A DNA stretch of 64,000 nt from Photobacterium leiognathi. GTDB lineage: Bacteria; Pseudomonadota; Gammaproteobacteria; Enterobacterales; Vibrionaceae. Under the pieces are notes generated by a model. It was not told where the DNA came from. It searched no databases and worked only from the letters and a program-made list of their open reading frames with translations. The position numbers and the translations under genes are program-made. The stretch is from NCBI RefSeq assembly GCF_030685535.1, contig NZ_CP131601.1:1054001-1118000 (forward strand). The letters are read 5' to 3'. Numbering within the stretch: the first letter of the stretch is position 1; every line of letters starts with the position of its first letter. Below, one piece after another: positions 29,594-38,339 of the stretch.

Positions 29594-29701
29594 ATGTGGT
29601 ATTTTGCTTGGATTCTAGGCATTCTTCTGGCTTGTTCTTTCGGTATTATCAATGCCCTATGGCTTGAAACGACTGAAGATATGGATAAAGACAGTGAGTA
29701 A
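29594..29701 (+). CDS. cydX: Cytochrome bd-I oxidase small subunit CydX
   Basis: A 35-residue single-helix protein starting MWYFAWILGILLACSFGIIN and ending in an acidic tail. It matches CydX, the small subunit that stabilises the heme site of CydAB. It starts 13 bp after cydB with a GGAG ahead of its ATG. Its stop codon overlaps the start of ybgE (GTGAGTAA). Confidence 0.93.
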   Translation: MWYFAWILGILLACSFGIINALWLETTEDMDKDSE

Positions 29702-29996
29702 TATAGAGCGTGCGATAAAAGCAGTGCATGCACCGCTGATGAAACTTCCACTGAAACTACTAGCGATTGCAATGGCAGTGGCTGTTGCAGGGTTAGTGAT
29801 GTGGGAACCTCATCAATTCGCTGAAGCTATTGGCGGATTTAATCCGGTGATCGCACCATTGATGATTTGGGCAACTTGTAGTGCCATGGTATTTGGTATG
29901 AGTTTTGTTCCTCATCGTTGGTATTGGCAGTTATTTTTCTCGCCAATTATCGCACTACCTATATTGATCTATATTCTAGGTTTGTACTTCTTGTAA
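29694..29996 (+). CDS. ybgE: Cyd operon protein YbgE
   Basis: A 100-residue membrane protein with about three helices and the short C-terminal tail LIYILGLYFL, matching the cyd-operon protein YbgE of unknown function. A longer frame starts at 29652, but the GTG at 29694 (MSNIERAIKAVH) overlaps the cydX stop codon and fits translational coupling. It is the last gene before the cyd terminator. Confidence 0.87.
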   Translation: MSNIERAIKAVHAPLMKLPLKLLAIAMAVAVAGLVMWEPHQFAEAIGGFNPVIAPLMIWATCSAMVFGMSFVPHRWYWQLFFSPIIALPILIYILGLYFL

Positions 29997-30019
29997 TAAG
30001 GCGTATAAACCCAAGAACA

Positions 30020-30057
30020 AAAAGCGGCTTGCTACCTCGTAGTGAGCCGCTTTTTTA
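30020..30057 (+). terminator. Intrinsic terminator of the cyd operon
   Basis: AAAAGCGGCT / AGCCGCTTTTTT arms around a loop containing a smaller CTAC/GTAG stem, about 25 bp past ybgE. Confidence 0.9.
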
Positions 30058-30285
30058 TAACTAAAGCATGAAACTTCGGCACCATTAACAGAACTGAAGA
30101 TTACTGCGCATGGTATGTGAACAGAAATGTGATTTGATTGTCAGAATGAGCACCAGAGGGCTAAATTTCGGTAAAATAGCCGATGGAGAGCATCCGTCAG
30201 TAACAACCTCACATTAACTTGATGTATAGTAGCGACAGAATTTTTTTACTTATCTGGATGATAGGTACGCTGTGATGGTAATAAA

Positions 30286-30690
30286 ATGAAACAACTTGAT
30301 GTTTTTAAGTGGCAAGTAACCATTTACTATGAAGACACAGATGTTGGTGGGCTTGTTTACCATGCCAATTATTTGAAGTTTTTTGAGCGTGCTCGAACCG
30401 AATATTTGAGAACAATTGGGCTACATCAGCAGCAATTATTTTCACAAAATATCAGCTTTGTTGTTCGTAATGTGAACATCGATTTCCTACGAGGTGCAAA
30501 GCTAGATGATCAATTGATGGTGCATACCGTGTTACAAAATCCGAAAGGGGCATCCATCGAATTTCATCATGAATTAGTAAATAGTAGCAATGAAGTGTTG
30601 TGTAAGGCATTGGTGAAGGTCGCGTGTATCGACCCTACCAAAATGAAGCCAAGAGCACTTCCAGAACAGTTAAAGCTGGAGATAAATTAA
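30286..30690 (+). CDS. ybgC: Acyl-CoA thioesterase YbgC (Tol-Pal associated)
   Basis: A 134-residue hot-dog fold thioesterase. The catalytic-region motif YYEDTDVGGLVYHANYLKFFERARTEYLR spans residues 13-41, with the active Asp and His residues. It is the first gene of the tol-pal cluster and its stop codon directly precedes the tolQ GTG, so the two are coupled. Confidence 0.95.
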   Translation: MKQLDVFKWQVTIYYEDTDVGGLVYHANYLKFFERARTEYLRTIGLHQQQLFSQNISFVVRNVNIDFLRGAKLDDQLMVHTVLQNPKGASIEFHHELVNSSNEVLCKALVKVACIDPTKMKPRALPEQLKLEIN

Positions 30691-31380
30691 GTGAACTCAG
30701 AACTGACGATTTTAGACCTTTTTATGCAAGCCAGTTTGCTTGTGAAAATGGTAATGCTTATTTTGCTTGGTATGTCGATTGCATCATGGGCAATGATCAT
30801 TAAGCGTTCACAAGTCTTGTCTGAAGCAAGCCGTAAAGCAGCACAGTTTGAAGATCGTTTCTGGTCAGGTGTTGATTTATCTCAGCTATATAAAGAAGTA
30901 CAAGGGCGTAAAGATGAGCTAACTGGCTCAGAGCAAATTTTCTATTCAGGTTTTAAAGAGTTTGCGCGTCTACACCGTAGCAATGACAAAGTGCCAGAAG
31001 CGGTAATGGAAGGTACAGGTCGTGCAATGCGTGTATCACTGTCTAAAGAAGTGGATGAGCTAGAAACAAGCCTGCCATTTTTAGCAACAGTAGGTTCAAT
31101 CAGCCCATACATCGGTCTGTTTGGTACAGTATGGGGCATCATGACAGCGTTCATCGCACTAGGTGCGGTTAAGCAAGCAACACTAGCAATGGTTGCACCG
31201 GGTATTGCAGAAGCACTAGTTGCAACGGCAATGGGCCTGTTTGCCGCGATTCCTGCAGTTATGTTCTACAACCGCCTAACTAACAAAGTAGCGAAACTAG
31301 AGCACACTTACGCAACATTCATGGAAGAGTTTTCAAGCATTTTACACCGTCAAGCATTTGCCGCTAACCAGGAGCAATAA
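30691..31380 (+). CDS. tolQ: Tol-Pal system proton channel protein TolQ
   Basis: An inner-membrane protein, homologue of ExbB and MotA. With TolR it forms the proton-driven motor that energises TolA for outer-membrane constriction and lipid homeostasis. 229 residues, three helices (~18-35, ~135-160, ~170-190), with the conserved segment [27 protein letters not shown]. It starts with GTG directly at the ybgC stop. Confidence 0.97.
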   Translation: MNSELTILDLFMQASLLVKMVMLILLGMSIASWAMIIKRSQVLSEASRKAAQFEDRFWSGVDLSQLYKEVQGRKDELTGSEQIFYSGFKEFARLHRSNDKVPEAVMEGTGRAMRVSLSKEVDELETSLPFLATVGSISPYIGLFGTVWGIMTAFIALGAVKQATLAMVAPGIAEALVATAMGLFAAIPAVMFYNRLTNKVAKLEHTYATFMEEFSSILHRQAFAANQEQ

Positions 31381-31383
31381 GCG

Positions 31384-31827
31384 ATGGCTTATCAACCAAA
31401 AAAGCGCAAGATGACGGCAGAAATCAACGTAGTACCTTACATCGACGTGATGTTGGTACTGTTGATCATCTTTATGGTAACAGCACCGTTTGTTAGCCAA
31501 GGTGTGGACGTGGAATTACCACAAACCACCACAGCAGAAACAGTGGCTGATATGAATAAAGATAGCGACACGCCGCCAATCATTGTTGAAGTGGATAAAG
31601 ACGGTCACTTGGGTGTGAGTATTGATAATGCTGACATGCAACGTGGTTTATCACTACAAGAAGTATTGGCACGTGTGAAAGCCCAAATGGCGGCGCAACC
31701 AAAAACATTAGTGATGGTGGGCGGTGATGGTCGTACACCTTACGCTCATATTATCGAAACATTAGATGCCTTAAACCAAGCAGGTGTTGGCTCTGTTGGC
31801 TTGATGACTGAGCCTCTTGAGCAATAA
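31384..31827 (+). CDS. tolR: Tol-Pal system protein TolR
   Basis: ExbD/TolR-family partner of TolQ. 147 residues with one N-terminal membrane helix carrying the proton-path Asp (EINVVPYIDVMLVLLIIFMV, Asp23) and a periplasmic domain. It starts 3 bp after tolQ and is followed at 11 bp by tolA. Confidence 0.96.
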   Translation: MAYQPKKRKMTAEINVVPYIDVMLVLLIIFMVTAPFVSQGVDVELPQTTTAETVADMNKDSDTPPIIVEVDKDGHLGVSIDNADMQRGLSLQEVLARVKAQMAAQPKTLVMVGGDGRTPYAHIIETLDALNQAGVGSVGLMTEPLEQ

Positions 31828-31838
31828 GGTAGTCACGA

Positions 31839-32927
31839 ATGAAAAATAACAATTACACAGGTTCCACCTTAATATCGTTATTTCTTCATGCGCTATTGAT
31901 AGGACTATTGCTGTGGGGCGCTGATTTTACCATGCATAAACCAGAGACTGGCGGCAATACTATTCAGGCTGTTGTGGTTGATCCTGCCATGATCAACCAA
32001 CAAGCAAAGCAAATTAGAGAGCAAAGAGAAGCTGCTAAACGTGCTGAGCAAGAACGCAAGAAACGTTTAGAGCAGCAAACTGAAGCCCTTGAAAAGCAGC
32101 GAAAAGCCGAAGCAGAGCGAGTTCGTCAGCTGAAAGCCGATAAGCTAAAAGCTGAAAAAGAAGCCCGTGAAGCAGAAGAACAACGTAAGCTAGTTGCAGA
32201 GCAGCAAAAGCAAGCGGCAGAAGAAAAGCGTAAAGCAGAAGAAGCTGCTAAAGTCGCGAAAGCACAAGCAGCGAAAGCCGAAGCGGAGCGTAAAGCCAAG
32301 CAAGAGGCTGCGGAAAAAGCCGAGCAAGTTCGTCAGCAAAAACTGGCAGAGCAACGTAAAGCGGAAGAAGCAAGCCGTAAAGCTGAGCAAGAACGTCAAA
32401 AGCAAATAGCAGCGAAGAAGAAAGCCGAAGAAGAGGCCGCGAAAGCAGAAGCTAAGCGTAAAGAGGCGGAAGCGAAACGTCTAGAAGCCGAGCGCAAAGC
32501 AGCAGAAGCGAAGAAAAAAGCCGAAGCTGAAGCAAAACGTAAAGCTGCTGAAGCAAAGAAACTTGAACAGCAAAAAGAAGCTGCATTGAATGATATGTTT
32601 GCAGGCCTTGAAGCTGAAAATGAACAACGTGGCGGTGCTCGTGGTCAACACATTGCCGATGAAGTTGCACGCTATGGCGCAATCTACAAACAGATGATTC
32701 AACAGAACTTATTAGTTGATCAAAGTTTTAAAGGTCAAGAGTGTAATTTGACCATGCGCTTATCTGCTGATGGTTTAGTGTTAGACGTTACTCAAAATGG
32801 TGGCGACGGTGCACTGTGTCGTGCAGCGAAATCTGCGGTGGTGAAGGTGAGTCAATTCCCGATGCCTGATGACCCAGATGTTGTGAAGAAATTAAGAGAT
32901 ATCAAACTAGCGGTAACGCCACAATAA
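31839..32927 (+). CDS. tolA: Tol-Pal system protein TolA
   Basis: TolA spans the periplasm from the TolQR motor to Pal and TolB. 362 residues: an N-terminal membrane helix (residues ~10-26, with the SxxxH motif SLFLHALLIGLLLW), a very long Ala/Lys/Glu/Arg-rich helical domain II (~45-255) and a globular C-terminal domain III (~265-362). The repetitive domain II makes spurious ORFs in the other frames, which I left out. Confidence 0.96.
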   Translation: MKNNNYTGSTLISLFLHALLIGLLLWGADFTMHKPETGGNTIQAVVVDPAMINQQAKQIREQREAAKRAEQERKKRLEQQTEALEKQRKAEAERVRQLKADKLKAEKEAREAEEQRKLVAEQQKQAAEEKRKAEEAAKVAKAQAAKAEAERKAKQEAAEKAEQVRQQKLAEQRKAEEASRKAEQERQKQIAAKKKAEEEAAKAEAKRKEAEAKRLEAERKAAEAKKKAEAEAKRKAAEAKKLEQQKEAALNDMFAGLEAENEQRGGARGQHIADEVARYGAIYKQMIQQNLLVDQSFKGQECNLTMRLSADGLVLDVTQNGGDGALCRAAKSAVVKVSQFPMPDDPDVVKKLRDIKLAVTPQ

Positions 32928-32963
32928 TACTGATTGTGGTGAAACATAAAATAGGAGCGATGG

Positions 32964-34292
32964 ATGAAACGTTGGATAATGGGCTTATGTTTAGCTCTAT
33001 TAAGCGTTAGTCAATTTGCAAATGCTGCACTTGAATTAGTGATCACCGATGGTGTCGACTCAGCGCGACCAATTGGTGTTGTGCCATTCCAATGGGAAGG
33101 CGAAGGTAAACTACCGACAGATATTTCTGCGGTAATTGCATCCGATTTACAAAGAAGTGGTAAGTTCAGCCCAGTGCCGATAAATAAATTGCCACAACTA
33201 CCTCACAACGAAAGCCAAATTGATTACTCTGCGTGGAGTAAAATGGGTGTGGACGCTGTGGTGACAGGTACTATTACAAAAAATGCAGATGGTAATTACA
33301 CTGTTAACTATCAACTCGTTGATATCGTCAAAGGTAAGCTAGCTGCGGGCACTGAAGGTGCGGCGAAAGGTGATTATCTGCTGCTGAATAACCAAGCATC
33401 AGTAAAACCAAATCGCATGCGTCAGTATGCTCACCGTATCTCTGATTTGATTTACCAAAAGCTGACTGGTGAGCGCGGTGCGTTCTTAACCCGTATTGCT
33501 TATGTTGATAACAACCAAGGGGCGAAATTCCCATACCAGTTACTTGTTGCTGATTACGATGGCTACAACGAGCGTGTCGTGCTGAAATCTAAGCAGCCGC
33601 TAATGTCACCAGCATGGTCACCAGATGGTAGCAAACTAGCGTATGTAAGCTTTGAAAGCGGTAAAGCACAAATCTTCGTGTTAGATATCTATACAGGTAA
33701 ACGTGAAGTAGTGGCGGATTACCCTCGTCACAATGGTTCACCTCAGTTCTCACCAGATGGCAGCAAGCTAGCGATGGTGTTATCTAAGACAGGTAGCCTA
33801 CAGGTTTATATTAAAGATCTTCGTACTAAGCAATTGCGTCAAATCACCCATGGTCGTGCAAACAACACGGAAGCGGTTTGGGCGCCAGATGGTCAGTCTA
33901 TTTACTTCACGTCAGATCGTGGTGGACGTCCTCAGGTTTACCACATGGATTTAGCAACAGGTGATACTCAGCGTGTAACATGGCAGGGCAGTCAGAACAT
34001 GGGCCCACAAGTAACACCAGATGGTCGTTACCTTGTTGTTGTTAACCGTTCAGACAGCGGTTACAACATTGCTAAACAAGATCTTAAAACTGGCGCGATG
34101 CAAATTTTGACCAAAGCTCGTCTTGCAGAATCACCAAGCATTGCACCTAACGGAAGTATGATTATTTATAGCTCAGCGCAGAATAATGGTACTTATGAAT
34201 TATCTCTGGTATCTATCGATGGTCGTTTCCAAGCGCGTTTGCCGTCAAGCAGTAAACGTGTACGTGCTCCATCATGGGGACCGTTTTTATAA
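32964..34292 (+). CDS. tolB: Tol-Pal system protein TolB
   Basis: Periplasmic beta-propeller protein that binds Pal and colicins. 442 residues: a signal peptide (first ~21, ending ANA), an alpha/beta domain to about residue 165, then six WD40-like (PD40) propeller repeats seen as recurring [29 protein letters not shown] and [15 protein letters not shown] motifs. The C-terminus [17 protein letters not shown] (here [12 protein letters not shown]) is family-typical. It lies 36 bp after tolA. Confidence 0.97.
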   Translation: MKRWIMGLCLALLSVSQFANAALELVITDGVDSARPIGVVPFQWEGEGKLPTDISAVIASDLQRSGKFSPVPINKLPQLPHNESQIDYSAWSKMGVDAVVTGTITKNADGNYTVNYQLVDIVKGKLAAGTEGAAKGDYLLLNNQASVKPNRMRQYAHRISDLIYQKLTGERGAFLTRIAYVDNNQGAKFPYQLLVADYDGYNERVVLKSKQPLMSPAWSPDGSKLAYVSFESGKAQIFVLDIYTGKREVVADYPRHNGSPQFSPDGSKLAMVLSKTGSLQVYIKDLRTKQLRQITHGRANNTEAVWAPDGQSIYFTSDRGGRPQVYHMDLATGDTQRVTWQGSQNMGPQVTPDGRYLVVVNRSDSGYNIAKQDLKTGAMQILTKARLAESPSIAPNGSMIIYSSAQNNGTYELSLVSIDGRFQARLPSSSKRVRAPSWGPFL

Positions 34293-34348
34293 TTAGAACT
34301 AGCTTAATTTGCCTTGTAGGTATCACTGAGTTTAAAAAGGAAATATAG

Positions 34349-34891
34349 ATGCAACTGAACAAAATTTTAAAAAGTTTAGCTATTGTACTTCCAATGATGA
34401 CATTGGCTGCGTGTAGCTCAACTGATAGTGCAGACAGCTCTGCGGCTAACCAAAATGGTACCAATGGTGGTAATTCTCGCCCTGATCAATCAATCGTAAC
34501 GCCAGTTGATCAATCAGGTAGCATGAGCGAAGAGCAACTGTTAGAGCAACAACTACAGCAGCTTCGTCAAGAGCAAACAGTATTCTTCAAGTTTGATAAC
34601 TCAGAAATCCAACCTGAATACCAAGCAATGCTAGAAGCACACGCCGCTTACCTACGTGACCATCCAAGTGTAAAAGTGATTGTTGAAGGTCATGCTGATG
34701 AGCGTGGTACGCCAGAATACAACATTGCACTAGGCGAGCGTCGTGCAACAGCGGTAGCACAATACCTACAAGCATTAGGTGTACCAGCAAGCCAACTTTC
34801 AATCGTTAGCTACGGTGAAGAAAAACCTCTAGTGTTAGGTCACACTGATGCTGATTACGCGAAAAACCGTCGCGCGGTTTTAGTTTACTAA
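34349..34891 (+). CDS. pal: Peptidoglycan-associated lipoprotein Pal
   Basis: Outer-membrane lipoprotein that ties the membrane to peptidoglycan. 180 residues: signal with lipobox TLAAC (lipidated Cys22), a low-complexity Ser/Asn/Gly-rich linker, then an OmpA-like domain (~70-180) with [24 protein letters not shown], whose Asp and Arg residues bind diaminopimelate. It is in the tol-pal operon between tolB and cpoB. Confidence 0.97.
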   Translation: MQLNKILKSLAIVLPMMTLAACSSTDSADSSAANQNGTNGGNSRPDQSIVTPVDQSGSMSEEQLLEQQLQQLRQEQTVFFKFDNSEIQPEYQAMLEAHAAYLRDHPSVKVIVEGHADERGTPEYNIALGERRATAVAQYLQALGVPASQLSIVSYGEEKPLVLGHTDADYAKNRRAVLVY

Positions 34892-34913
34892 TCTGATTTA
34901 GGTAAACAAAAAT

Positions 34914-35636
34914 ATGAGCAGTAACAAAGTAATGCGAAAACTTGCATTAGTGTTGCTGATGAGTGCGGCGACCCAAGTGGTCGCCGCGCCTGTATCGGCA
35001 GCGAATTTAGATAGCCTAGAGCGCATGTTAGAAGCGCAAGGCCAAGTACAATTACAGATGCAACGTCGCTTAGAGCAAATGTCTTCTGATATTGATGAGC
35101 TACGTGGCAATGTTGAGCGTAACAGCTACGACATTAAGAAGATCGTTGAGCGTCAACGTGAAATCTACCGTGAAGTGGATAACTTAAGCCGTCAGCCTGA
35201 GAAAGCAGCGCCAGCAGAAGAGAAAAAAGAACCAGCGTCAACTGAAGCTTATTCAAGTAACGTTAGTGAAAACGCAGCGTACGAGAAAGCGGTTAATCTG
35301 ATCTTAAAAGATAAAGATTACAAAGGCGCAACCAAAGCGTTCCAAAGCTTCTTAACCACATACCCAGATTCAGTATACAAGCCAAATGCAAGTTACTGGC
35401 TAGGGCAGTTGTTCTTCGCTCAGAACCAATTAGCGGATGCTGCAACGAACTTCAAAGTGGTTGCCGACACCAAAGATTCAAGCAAACGTGCCGACGCATT
35501 ATTGAAACTTGGTGTGATTGCAGAGCGTAGTAATGACGTTGCAACAGCGAAAACCTATTACCAAGAAGTGGTGAAATCGTACCCGAACTCAACATCGGCA
35601 CAACAGGCAAAAACAGCATTAGCTAAGCTGAAATAA
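34914..35636 (+). CDS. cpoB: Cell division coordinator CpoB (YbgF)
   Basis: Periplasmic protein that links Tol energy to PBP1B during septal wall synthesis. 240 residues: signal peptide (to about residue 30, ending VSA), an N-terminal trimerising coiled coil (~30-85), a Pro/Ala/Glu linker, and tetratricopeptide repeats (~115-240, with YKGATKAFQSFLTTYPDS and repeats of it). It is the last gene of the tol-pal unit, 22 bp after pal. Confidence 0.95.
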   Translation: MSSNKVMRKLALVLLMSAATQVVAAPVSAANLDSLERMLEAQGQVQLQMQRRLEQMSSDIDELRGNVERNSYDIKKIVERQREIYREVDNLSRQPEKAAPAEEKKEPASTEAYSSNVSENAAYEKAVNLILKDKDYKGATKAFQSFLTTYPDSVYKPNASYWLGQLFFAQNQLADAATNFKVVADTKDSSKRADALLKLGVIAERSNDVATAKTYYQEVVKSYPNSTSAQQAKTALAKLK

Positions 35637-35659
35637 TCCTGTTAACTCAGTATGTAATC

Positions 35660-35704
35660 AAAAGCCTAGGTAGCAAAGTATCACTTTGTTCCTAGGCTTT
35701 TTTG
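35660..35704 (+). terminator. Intrinsic terminator of the tol-pal operon
   Basis: AAAGCCTAGG / CCTAGGCTTT with an inner CAAAG / CTTTG stem, then a run of Ts, about 24 bp past cpoB. Confidence 0.9.
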
Positions 35705-35802
35705 TTATCGTTAGGTCGAAGCTGTGTTGGTTAAAGGTGAAATTTAGGAAATCCAGCGTATAATGTTCGGACACAAAAGGAATGCTAACGAGCAAGTGAA
35801 TA

Positions 35803-36864
35803 ATGAGTATTACATTTGATCCATCGGAGATGGTTTACCCGTTTCCACCTAAACCTGCGCCATTAACTGATGCTGAAAAACAAAATTATATTGAGCAAAT
35901 TAAGCAACTGCTAAAGGAAAAAGATGCAGTGCTGGTGGCGCACTATTACACCGATCCAGAGATCCAAGCATTAGCAGAAGAAACGGGTGGATTCGTTGGT
36001 GATTCCCTTGAAATGGCACGTTTTGGTAACCAACACCCAGCAACAACCCTGATCATTTGTGGTGTTCGCTTTATGGGTGAGTCAGCGAAAATCCTGACAC
36101 CTGAAAAGCGTGTATTAATGCCAACCTTAGAAGCTGAATGTTCACTAGACTTAGGCTGTCCTGTTGATGCCTTTAGTGAGTTCTGTGATGCTCACCCAGA
36201 TCACACCGTTGTGGTGTATGCCAATACATCAGCAGCCGTAAAAGCACGTGCTGATTGGGTAGTCACATCCAGTATTGCACTTGAAATTGTTGAGCACCTA
36301 GATAGTGAAGATAAGAAAATTATCTGGGGGCCAGATCGCCACCTAGGCTCATATATTCAAAAGAAAACAGGCGCAGACATGCTGTTATGGCAGGGCGAAT
36401 GTATCGTTCATGACGAGTTCTCTGCTAAAGCACTTCGTGACATGAAACACCTTTACCCAGATGCAGCGATTTTGGTTCACCCAGAATCACCAGCAAGTGT
36501 TGTTGCTTTAGCGGATGCGGTAGGTTCTACAAGTCAGTTAATTAAAGCTGCTAAAGAGCTGCCGAATGAAAAGCTGATTGTGGCAACTGATAAAGGCATC
36601 TTCTTCAAAATGCAGCAAATGGTACCTGAAAAAGAGTTGGTTGAAGCCCCAACAGCAGGTGCAGGCGCAACATGTCGAAGCTGTGCACATTGTCCGTGGA
36701 TGGCAATGAATGGCTTAAAAGCGATTTACACCGGGTTATCTGAAGGTGGTGAACAACATGAGATCTTTGTTGATGAATCACTACGTGAAAAATCACTGAT
36801 CCCATTAAATCGTATGCTAGATTTTGCCGCTAAATTGCAATTGAAAGTAAAAGGGAATGCGTAA
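35803..36864 (+). CDS. nadA: Quinolinate synthase NadA
   Basis: NadA condenses iminoaspartate and dihydroxyacetone phosphate to quinolinate in NAD synthesis, using a [4Fe-4S] cluster. At 353 residues it has the long-form length. Cysteines in the expected places: [14 protein letters not shown] (~116), the ECIVHDEF segment (~203) and [14 protein letters not shown] (~290-300). The substrate-binding [29 protein letters not shown] is near residues 47-75. It is monocistronic behind the tol-pal terminator. Confidence 0.97.
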   Translation: MSITFDPSEMVYPFPPKPAPLTDAEKQNYIEQIKQLLKEKDAVLVAHYYTDPEIQALAEETGGFVGDSLEMARFGNQHPATTLIICGVRFMGESAKILTPEKRVLMPTLEAECSLDLGCPVDAFSEFCDAHPDHTVVVYANTSAAVKARADWVVTSSIALEIVEHLDSEDKKIIWGPDRHLGSYIQKKTGADMLLWQGECIVHDEFSAKALRDMKHLYPDAAILVHPESPASVVALADAVGSTSQLIKAAKELPNEKLIVATDKGIFFKMQQMVPEKELVEAPTAGAGATCRSCAHCPWMAMNGLKAIYTGLSEGGEQHEIFVDESLREKSLIPLNRMLDFAAKLQLKVKGNA

Positions 36865-36917
36865 TTAACGTTTATCTCTAGCTAAGCACTAGCAAACAGC
36901 AAGATAACAGATACTAA

Positions 36918-36942
36918 AAAGGCGAACATCATGTTCGCCTTT
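36918..36942. terminator. Bidirectional terminator after nadA
   Basis: AAAGGCGAACAT / ATGTTCGCCTTT around a minimal loop, between the convergent nadA and the UPF0149 gene. The T-run on the plus side is short. Confidence 0.85.
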
Positions 36943-36972
36943 GTTGTTTTTGCTTGCAGAGCTGCGTGATAT

Positions 36973-37545
36973 TTACGCTTCTACTAGCTGAGCACCACGT
37001 TGGGTTAAGCCACATAGCATCGTTGGGATCGCATTGAAGATCTCTTCAAACTGCGCCAGTGCGTCAGCACCTTGCTCGCTTAATGCTTCTAATGCAGTTT
37101 CAGGATCAAACAATAAGCTGATTGAAAGTAATACGCCGCCAAGTAGGGCATTGTCTTCACTTTCAGGTGGCATAATGGTTTCCCAATCATCACGTGCTAA
37201 TTGCCAGCCTTGAAGCATACCTTCACAGAAGTCGCTGGTCTCTTGAGTCACAATCTGACCATCATCAAGAGCACAGCCTTCAGGCCATTTCCACGTGCTT
37301 TCAAATAGGGCTTTACGCGCTTCATTCCAAATATCAATGATCGCGTTAGCGTACGCTTCTAATTCTTCATGAGTGCTAAAAGGTGAGATTTCATCACCGC
37401 CCCATAAAAATGCTAACCATTCAGCTGGATCAATAATGTTTGGCGCAGCAGCCATCGCAGTGACAAAACCACGTGTTTGAGATTCGTTAAGTAGCTGTTC
37501 GGCAAGGTGTTGATCTTGCAAAATGACGTTAAGTTGTGAAGACAT
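36973..37545 (-). CDS. UPF0149 (YgfB/YecA-like) family protein
   Basis: A 190-residue acidic, helical, soluble protein of the UPF0149 group: AAAPNIIDPAEWLAFLWGGDE near residue 30, IVTQETSDFCEGMLQGWQLARDDW near 90-115, and a helical C-terminus. Unlike YecA it has no SEC-C zinc motif. The function is unknown. It is convergent with nadA and divergent from the tRNA-Ser genes. Confidence 0.82.
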   Translation of the reverse strand: MSSQLNVILQDQHLAEQLLNESQTRGFVTAMAAAPNIIDPAEWLAFLWGGDEISPFSTHEELEAYANAIIDIWNEARKALFESTWKWPEGCALDDGQIVTQETSDFCEGMLQGWQLARDDWETIMPPESEDNALLGGVLLSISLLFDPETALEALSEQGADALAQFEEIFNAIPTMLCGLTQRGAQLVEA

Positions 37546-37736
37546 AAACTATCTCTATTTAATCATTGTTAGGGTATTACTAGACGTATTTAACGATCAA
37601 CGAAAGAGTAATAACGTTATACCAACCATTGTAACAGGCTAATTGCGCCAATATAGAGCAGGGTAAGAGATATTTTAACATTGATGATAATTTTGTTGTA
37701 AAAGTAAGCACTTAAAAAAGGGATTTCAGTTTTGTC

Positions 37737-37765
37737 TTGACCTTATACCCTTAGCACAATATAGT
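37737..37765 (+). promoter_or_regulatory. Predicted sigma-70 promoter of the tRNA-Ser pair
   Basis: A -35 box TTGACC and -10 box TATAGT are separated by 17 bp, placing transcription start about 30 nt before the first tRNA. Good match and position for a stable-RNA promoter. Confidence 0.75.
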
Positions 37766-37803
37766 AGCCGTCCGTTGAGAGGCATAGCCTATCAACAAAA
37801 AGT

Positions 37804-37891
37804 GGTGAGGTGTCCGAGTGGCTGAAGGAGCACGCCTGGAAAGTGTGTATACGGCAACGTATCGAGGGTTCGAATCCCTCCCTCACCGCCA
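37804..37891 (+). tRNA. tRNA-Ser (anticodon GGA)
   Basis: 88 nt with encoded CCA. Acceptor arms GGTGAGG / CCTCACC, discriminator G, anticodon loop CTGGAAA (anticodon GGA, reads UCC/UCU), a long class II variable arm (ATACG-GCAA-CGTAT), and T-arm GAGGGTTCGAATCCCTC. First gene of the pair. Confidence 0.96.
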
Positions 37892-37920
37892 TCTCTTATT
37901 TAATAAGAGATCACAATTTA

Positions 37921-38011
37921 GGAGAGATGGCTGAGTGGTTGAAAGCACCGGTCTTGAAAACCAGCATACGTTAATAGCGTATCTAGGGTTCAAATCCCTA
38001 TCTCTCCGCCA
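37921..38011 (+). tRNA. tRNA-Ser (anticodon TGA)
   Basis: 91 nt with encoded CCA. Acceptor arms GGAGAGA / TCTCTCC, anticodon TGA (reads UCA and wobble) in loop CTTGAAA, a long variable arm (ATACG / CGTAT), T-arm TAGGGTTCAAATCCCTA. It follows the GGA gene by 29 bp, evidently co-transcribed. Confidence 0.96.
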
Positions 38012-38019
38012 TATTAAAG

Positions 38020-38054
38020 AAGGCTGCTGAGTTAATTCTCAGCAGCCTTTTTGC
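38020..38054 (+). terminator. Intrinsic terminator of the tRNA-Ser pair
   Basis: AAGGCTGCTGAG / CTCAGCAGCCTT around TTAATT, ending in Ts, directly after the second tRNA. Confidence 0.92.
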
Positions 38055-38078
38055 TTTGAGTCATTTGACATTTTAAAA

Positions 38079-38126
38079 GCAGGGTTCAAATCCTCAAATA
38101 CCCAGAACGACTCCGCGATATTAAAG
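38079..38126 (+). other. Degenerate relic of a tRNA-Ser 3' end
   Basis: This stretch repeats parts of the intact tRNA-Ser(TGA) end: AGGGTTCAAATCC (T-arm), then CTCCGC and ATATTAAAGAA, the last two matching the bases that end the real tRNA and follow it. The intervening bases have diverged and no complete tRNA fold is possible. It reads as a relic of a duplicated tRNA end or an old attachment site. Confidence 0.6.
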
Positions 38127-38157
38127 AAAGCCGCTAGCGAAAGTTAGCGGCTTTTTT
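38127..38157 (+). terminator. Second terminator-like hairpin after the tRNA relic
   Basis: AAGCCGCTA / TAGCGGCTT (with a GCGAAAGT loop) followed by Ts. It is similar in sequence and flanks to the hairpin at 39669-39708, on the other side of the unknown membrane gene. Confidence 0.85.
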
Positions 38158-38339
38158 GCGTTTGAAGTATATAGATTTAGCTAATTTTTAACGTTTTAAA
38201 TTTTAATTGCTAGCGAGCTTCTGTGGCATGGAGTTGGACAGAAATTGCTTATATTAACTGATCTACTTTCTTGAGTAGATATTAGAAAAAGTATGGATAG
38301 TTGTCGGCTGCACGACAACTATCCTTGTTTGTTAACCGT

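Noticed and set aside
32190..32700. Several long frames opposite to or overlapping tolA domain II
   Set aside because: They follow from the Ala/Lys/Glu repeat composition of tolA and contain no domain; tolA is unmistakable.
37804..38160. CRISPR or tandem repeat array suggested by repeated GGTTC/CAAATCC strings
   Set aside because: The repeats are the T-arms of two tRNA-Ser genes and a relic, not spaced direct repeats.
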